DNA from: Mobilitalea sibirica
GTDB lineage: Bacteria > Bacillota > Clostridia > Lachnospirales > Lachnospiraceae
Direction of reading: 5' to 3'
Assembly: GCF_015999265.1 (NCBI RefSeq)
Contig: NZ_JAEAGR010000021.1
Span: forward strand, 1-48,264
Length of the DNA: 48,264 nt
In this document: positions 45,005 to 48,264 of the stretch, one piece after another
How positions within the stretch are numbered: position 1 is the stretch's first letter
Layout: every line of letters begins with the position of its first letter
Position numbers and translations under genes: made by a program
The notes under the pieces: model-generated
What the model was told of the DNA's origin: nothing
The model's input: only the letters and a program-made list of their open reading frames with translations
Databases searched by the model: none

Positions 45005-46330
45005 ATGAGCAGACCAATTGTAGCTATCATCGGAAGACCGAATGTTGGTAAATCAACCCTGTTTAATGCTTTGGCAGGAGATCGTATTTCTATTGTTAAA
45101 GACTACCCGGGTGTAACCAGAGATCGGATCTATGCCGATGTTACATGGCTTAATACACAATTTACTATGATAGATACCGGAGGAATTGAACCGGATAGTA
45201 AGGATGAGATGTTGTCCTATATGAGACTGCAGGCTGAGATTGCCATTGATACAGCAGATGTCATTGTCTTTTTAGTTGATGTAAGACAAGGGTTGGTAGA
45301 CTCCGATTCTAAAGTGGCTGATATGCTTAGAAGAAGTGGCAAACCGATTGTTCTGGTAGTAAATAAGGTGGATAATTTTGAAAAATTGATGCCGGATGTA
45401 TATGAATTTTATAATCTCGGAATCGGTGATCCAATGCCCATATCCGCTTCATCAAAGCTAGGTTTTGGTGATATGTTGGATGAGGTAGTGAAACATTTTC
45501 ATTCCGGTAATACGGAGGAAGCAGAGGATGAGCGTCCACGAATTGCGATTGTTGGAAAGCCCAATGTTGGCAAATCCTCCATTGTTAATAAGTTACTCGG
45601 AGAAACCAGAGTGATCGTCTCTAACATAGCCGGTACCACCCGTGACGCTGTCGATACTCCAATAAGACGCAATGGTAAGGACTATGTTTTAATTGATACT
45701 GCAGGACTTAGAAGAAAGAATAAAATAAAAGAGGAATTAGAACGTTTTAGTATCATTCGAACGGTAACTGCTGTTGAACGGGCCGATGTGGTTGTTTTGG
45801 TGATTGATGCAACCGAAGGTGTTACGGAGCAGGATGCAAAAATTGCAGGGATTGCCCATGATCGTGGTAAAGGTATGGTAATCGCTGTTAATAAGTGGGA
45901 CCTGATCGAGAAGAACAACAAGACCGTCAAAGAATTTACAACGGATATTAAAGATGTTCTTTCCTTTATGCCATATGCAGAAATTATATTTATCTCAGCT
46001 GAAACAGGCCAGAGGATGCACAAATTATTCGAAGTAATTGAGGTTGTAATACAAAATCAAAACTTACGTATTTCTACCGGTGTACTCAATGAAATTATGA
46101 TGGAAGCTATTGCCTTACAACAACCTCCTTCGGATAAAGGGAAACGGCTTAAACTTTATTACATCACTCAAGTTTCGGTGAAACCGCCCACATTTGTCAT
46201 CTTTGTGAATGATAAGGAACTGATGCATTTTTCTTATACCAGATATATTGAAAATAAAATTCGGGAGGCCTTTGGTTTTTCCGGAACATCATTAAAGTTT
46301 TTTATTAGGGAGCGAAAGGAGAACTCATAA
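45005..46330 (+). CDS. der: Ribosome biogenesis GTPase Der (EngA)
   Basis: Der is an essential double-GTPase for 50S assembly. The 441-aa protein has two G domains in tandem, with P-loops GRPNVGKST (about 10-18) and GKPNVGKSS (about 184), DTGG and DTAG switch motifs, NKVD and NKWD, and a C-terminal KH-like domain. SD ATAGGAG. plsY starts immediately after the stop codon, so der-plsY-gpsA form an operon. Confidence 0.97.
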   Translation: MSRPIVAIIGRPNVGKSTLFNALAGDRISIVKDYPGVTRDRIYADVTWLNTQFTMIDTGGIEPDSKDEMLSYMRLQAEIAIDTADVIVFLVDVRQGLVDSDSKVADMLRRSGKPIVLVVNKVDNFEKLMPDVYEFYNLGIGDPMPISASSKLGFGDMLDEVVKHFHSGNTEEAEDERPRIAIVGKPNVGKSSIVNKLLGETRVIVSNIAGTTRDAVDTPIRRNGKDYVLIDTAGLRRKNKIKEELERFSIIRTVTAVERADVVVLVIDATEGVTEQDAKIAGIAHDRGKGMVIAVNKWDLIEKNNKTVKEFTTDIKDVLSFMPYAEIIFISAETGQRMHKLFEVIEVVIQNQNLRISTGVLNEIMMEAIALQQPPSDKGKRLKLYYITQVSVKPPTFVIFVNDKELMHFSYTRYIENKIREAFGFSGTSLKFFIRERKENS

Positions 46331-46957
46331 ATGGTAATTAAAGTCATACTTTCCTTAGGAATAGGTTATTTGTTCGGTTGTTTCTCTACGGCATATTTAT
46401 TAGGAAAGTTATATAAGGTGGATATCCGTAACTACGGCAGCGGAAATGCAGGTACCACGAATGCACTTCGAACCTTAGGAGCAAAAGCAGGTGTTATCAC
46501 TTTACTTGGTGATATGCTGAAAGCAATTATTGCAATCCTTTTGGTCCGCTATGCAATTTTCTCTGACGTTGATTTTGTACAGTTATTAACTTTATATACC
46601 GGTCTTGGCGTTGTACTAGGCCACAATTATCCGGTTTGGCTGGGCTTTAAAGGTGGAAAAGGCATAGCTGCAACCGCAGGTGTCATGGTAGCCTTTGATC
46701 CTTGGATTATACCAATTGGTCTGCCTCTGTTCGTTATTACAGTAGCACTTACCCGATATGTATCGGTAGGTTCTCTGGTTGTAGCTGTATTATTACCGAT
46801 ATGGGTTCTAATCCGAACAGAAGGTAACTTACATATGCTTATAGTATCCCTGATTTTTATGATATTGGCATTTATAAAACATCGTACCAATATTAAGAGA
46901 CTAATGAATGGGACCGAAAATAAACTGGGGCATAGAATAAAGGTTGATCAAAAATAA
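46331..46957 (+). CDS. plsY: Acyl-phosphate:glycerol-3-phosphate acyltransferase PlsY
   Basis: PlsY uses acyl-phosphate from PlsX to acylate glycerol-3-phosphate at the membrane. The 208-aa protein has five or so transmembrane helices and the three family motifs: YGSGNAGTTNALR, GHNYPVWLGFKGGKGIA, and the third near FIKHRTNIKRLMNGTENK. It abuts der with the SD (GCGAAAGGAG) inside der. Lipid-synthesis partners in the window are gpsA (next gene) and plsX (14803). Confidence 0.96.
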   Translation: MVIKVILSLGIGYLFGCFSTAYLLGKLYKVDIRNYGSGNAGTTNALRTLGAKAGVITLLGDMLKAIIAILLVRYAIFSDVDFVQLLTLYTGLGVVLGHNYPVWLGFKGGKGIAATAGVMVAFDPWIIPIGLPLFVITVALTRYVSVGSLVVAVLLPIWVLIRTEGNLHMLIVSLIFMILAFIKHRTNIKRLMNGTENKLGHRIKVDQK

Positions 46958-46979
46958 CATCATACGAAGGAGGCTGCTT

Positions 46980-47987
46980 ATGAGTAAAGTAGGTGTATTA
47001 GGTGCAGGAACCTGGGGTTGTGCCTTAGCGATACTTTTAAATGACAATGGGCATGAGGTTACCATCTGGACAAAAATAGAAAATGAAGCAAAAGCTTTAG
47101 AGGCGAGTCGGGATAATCTGAAAAATCTTCCCGGAGCTAAGCTTTCTAATAAAATTAAAATTAATTTAAACCTAGAAGAAGTATGCACCGACAAAGATTT
47201 AATTGTTATGGCTGTAGCTTCCCCCTATATCAGAGCTACAGCAAATGCTGCTAAGCCTTATATTAAGCAAGGACAGATAATTGTCAATGTATCCAAAGGT
47301 TTGGAGGATTCAACTTTACTTACCTTATCAGAGGTGTTGGAAGAGGAAATACCACAAGCAGATATTGCTGTTTTATCCGGTCCCACCCATGCAGAAGAGG
47401 TTAGCCGTCAAATTCCAACCACCATAGTAGTGGGAACTACAACGAAAGAAACGGCTCATTTTATTCAGGATATCTTTATGAATGATGTCTTTCGTGTATA
47501 TACCAGTCCGGATATCATAGGCATTGAGCTGGGCGGTTCCTTGAAAAATGTCATTGCCCTGGCTGCAGGTGTAATAGACGGCTTAGGTTTAGGAGATAAC
47601 ACAAAAGCAGCTCTCATGACCAGAGGTATGGCTGAAATCAGCCGCCTAGGCATGAAAATGGGCGGTAAACTGGAAACCTTTGCGGGCTTATCCGGCATGG
47701 GCGATTTGTTTGTTACCTGTACCAGTAAACACAGCCGCAACAGAAATGCAGGTTATCTGATGGGACAAGGCTTAACCATGGAAGAAGCCATGAAAGAAGT
47801 AAATCAGGTAGTAGAGGGTGTCAACTCCGCGAAAGCAGCTCTTACCCTTGCAAGAAAATATGATGTGGAGATGCCAATCGTAGAACAGATTAATAAGGTT
47901 CTTTTTGAAGGAAAGACTCCGAAGGAGGCTCTGAATGATCTCTTAATCAGAGATAAGAGGACTGAGTATAAATCTCTTGAGTGGTAA
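46980..47987 (+). CDS. gpsA: NAD(P)-dependent glycerol-3-phosphate dehydrogenase
   Basis: GpsA makes glycerol-3-phosphate, the PlsY substrate, from dihydroxyacetone phosphate. The 335-aa protein has the nucleotide-binding GVLGAGTWGCALA near the N-terminus, NVSKGLE, SGPTHAEEV, ELGGSLKNVIALAAGVIDGLGLGDNTKAAL and the catalytic-domain GLSGMGDLFVTC. The frame opens at 46944 inside plsY, but AAGGAGG immediately upstream fixes the ATG at 46980. It follows plsY by 22 bp. Confidence 0.97.
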   Translation: MSKVGVLGAGTWGCALAILLNDNGHEVTIWTKIENEAKALEASRDNLKNLPGAKLSNKIKINLNLEEVCTDKDLIVMAVASPYIRATANAAKPYIKQGQIIVNVSKGLEDSTLLTLSEVLEEEIPQADIAVLSGPTHAEEVSRQIPTTIVVGTTTKETAHFIQDIFMNDVFRVYTSPDIIGIELGGSLKNVIALAAGVIDGLGLGDNTKAALMTRGMAEISRLGMKMGGKLETFAGLSGMGDLFVTCTSKHSRNRNAGYLMGQGLTMEEAMKEVNQVVEGVNSAKAALTLARKYDVEMPIVEQINKVLFEGKTPKEALNDLLIRDKRTEYKSLEW

Positions 47988-48039
47988 TGATAATTTCTTC
48001 CTTAATAACTCGATTAAAAACTTAATTAAAATGATAACA

Positions 48040-48087
48040 ATATCATAATATGTAGTTGATATCATAATATTTAAAAGATATCATAAT
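48040..48087. repeat. Three direct repeats with 19-bp period
   Basis: ATATCATAAT occurs at 48040-48049, 48059-48068 and 48078-48087, exactly 19 bp apart, between gpsA and its terminator. Such iteron-like spacing may mark a protein-binding array or simple low-complexity duplication. Confidence 0.6.
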
Positions 48088-48104
48088 GAATAACCATAAT
48101 AATT

Positions 48105-48139
48105 AGGAATGTTGCTGACTAAGCTACATTCCTTTTTTG
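48105..48139 (+). terminator. Terminator of the der-plsY-gpsA operon
   Basis: AGGAATGT (48105-48112) pairs with ACATTCCT (48126-48133), followed by a run of T to 48138. Confidence 0.8.
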
Positions 48140-48150
48140 GCTCATTGTCA

Positions 48151-48190
48151 AGTGTTGGGGTGTGATTCATTTGAATCATGCCCCAACACT
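48151..48190. repeat. 40-bp near-perfect palindrome at the right edge
   Basis: AGTGTTGGGG (48151-48160) and CCCCAACACT (48181-48190) form perfect arms, and TGATTCA/TGAATCA continues the stem inwards. GGTTTTAG follows. It may be a terminator for a gene beyond the window or the end of an insertion sequence. The remaining bases to 48264 show nothing else I can identify. Confidence 0.6.
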
Positions 48191-48264
48191 GGTTTTAGAG
48201 CTATTTTTATGTTTATAGGTTCTATAAGGTGTTTTAGGGTGCACTTAATAAGCCTACCACTATT

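Noticed and set aside
48191-48204. GGTTTTAGAGCTAT resembles the start of a type II CRISPR repeat
   Set aside because: It occurs once, with no spacers, no second repeat within the window and no cas gene; most likely a chance match in AT-rich DNA.

Overview
The window reads as a chromosomal core-gene segment of a low-GC, AT-rich Gram-positive anaerobe of the Clostridia. Clostridial traits are the fusion of IspH to ribosomal protein S1, a GerMN-type lipoprotein, a biotin-dependent Na+-decarboxylase-type cluster without biotin carboxylase, and a rplS-lepB-rbgA-rnhB-flhB-like-yraN gene order. The overall gene content suggests a Lachnospiraceae member close to Lachnoclostridium (Clostridium) phytofermentans; this is inference from familiarity, not a database match. 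Nearly every complete gene lies on the + strand. The exception is the first codons of a gene leaving the left edge on the - strand.

Layout. 1-266: divergent region between the - strand gene and folD. 267-8267: folD, a secreted CotH-kinase protein, an unrecognised 196-aa protein, rimO-pgsA-cinA, and a GerMN lipoprotein after a 383-bp hairpin-rich gap. 8490-13359: HI0933-type flavoprotein, cmk, ispH-rpsA fusion and cheR. 13583-14173: an isolated SAM methyltransferase between two terminators. 14291-14612: copy 1 of a structured repeat. 14803-22855: plsX, acpP, rnc, smc, ftsY and threonine dehydratase. 22856-25377: a 726-bp gap with a 202-bp nested palindrome, then SOS-type recA and recX. 25588-30578: five genes of a carboxyltransferase / biotin carrier / Na+-pump cluster. 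30965-33279: hybrid histidine kinase and Hpt protein. 33456-37386: ylxM-ffh-rpsP-khpA-rimM-trmD. 37411-37967: transposase remnant plus copy 2 of the structured repeat. 38092-42243: rplS, lepB, rbgA, rnhB, flhB-like, yraN. 42525-47987: pgeF-type protein, DUF512 radical SAM protein, der, plsY, gpsA. The right edge carries a terminator and a strong palindrome that may be the end of an insertion sequence or another terminator.

How the genes work together. Most serve translation and its maturation (rimO, S1, S16, KhpA, RimM, TrmD, L19, RbgA, Der), membrane lipid synthesis (PlsX, PlsY, GpsA, AcpP, PgsA), protein targeting (Ffh, FtsY, LepB) and chromosome upkeep (SMC, RecA, RecX, RNase HII). The main accessory metabolic unit is the decarboxylase/transcarboxylase cluster. 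The main sensory unit is the hybrid kinase plus Hpt.

The most interesting signals are non-coding. (i) Two diverged copies, about 320 and 357 bp, of a family whose nested stems are kept by compensatory base changes; each sits a few tens of bases upstream of a good sigma-A-type promoter. (ii) The recA leader has a LexA-type box followed by mutually exclusive hairpins, one of which buries the Shine-Dalgarno sequence. (iii) Two further genes, the left-edge - strand gene and ylxM, have inverted repeats that include their ribosome-binding sites. Structures were folded by eye; no homology search or folding program was run.
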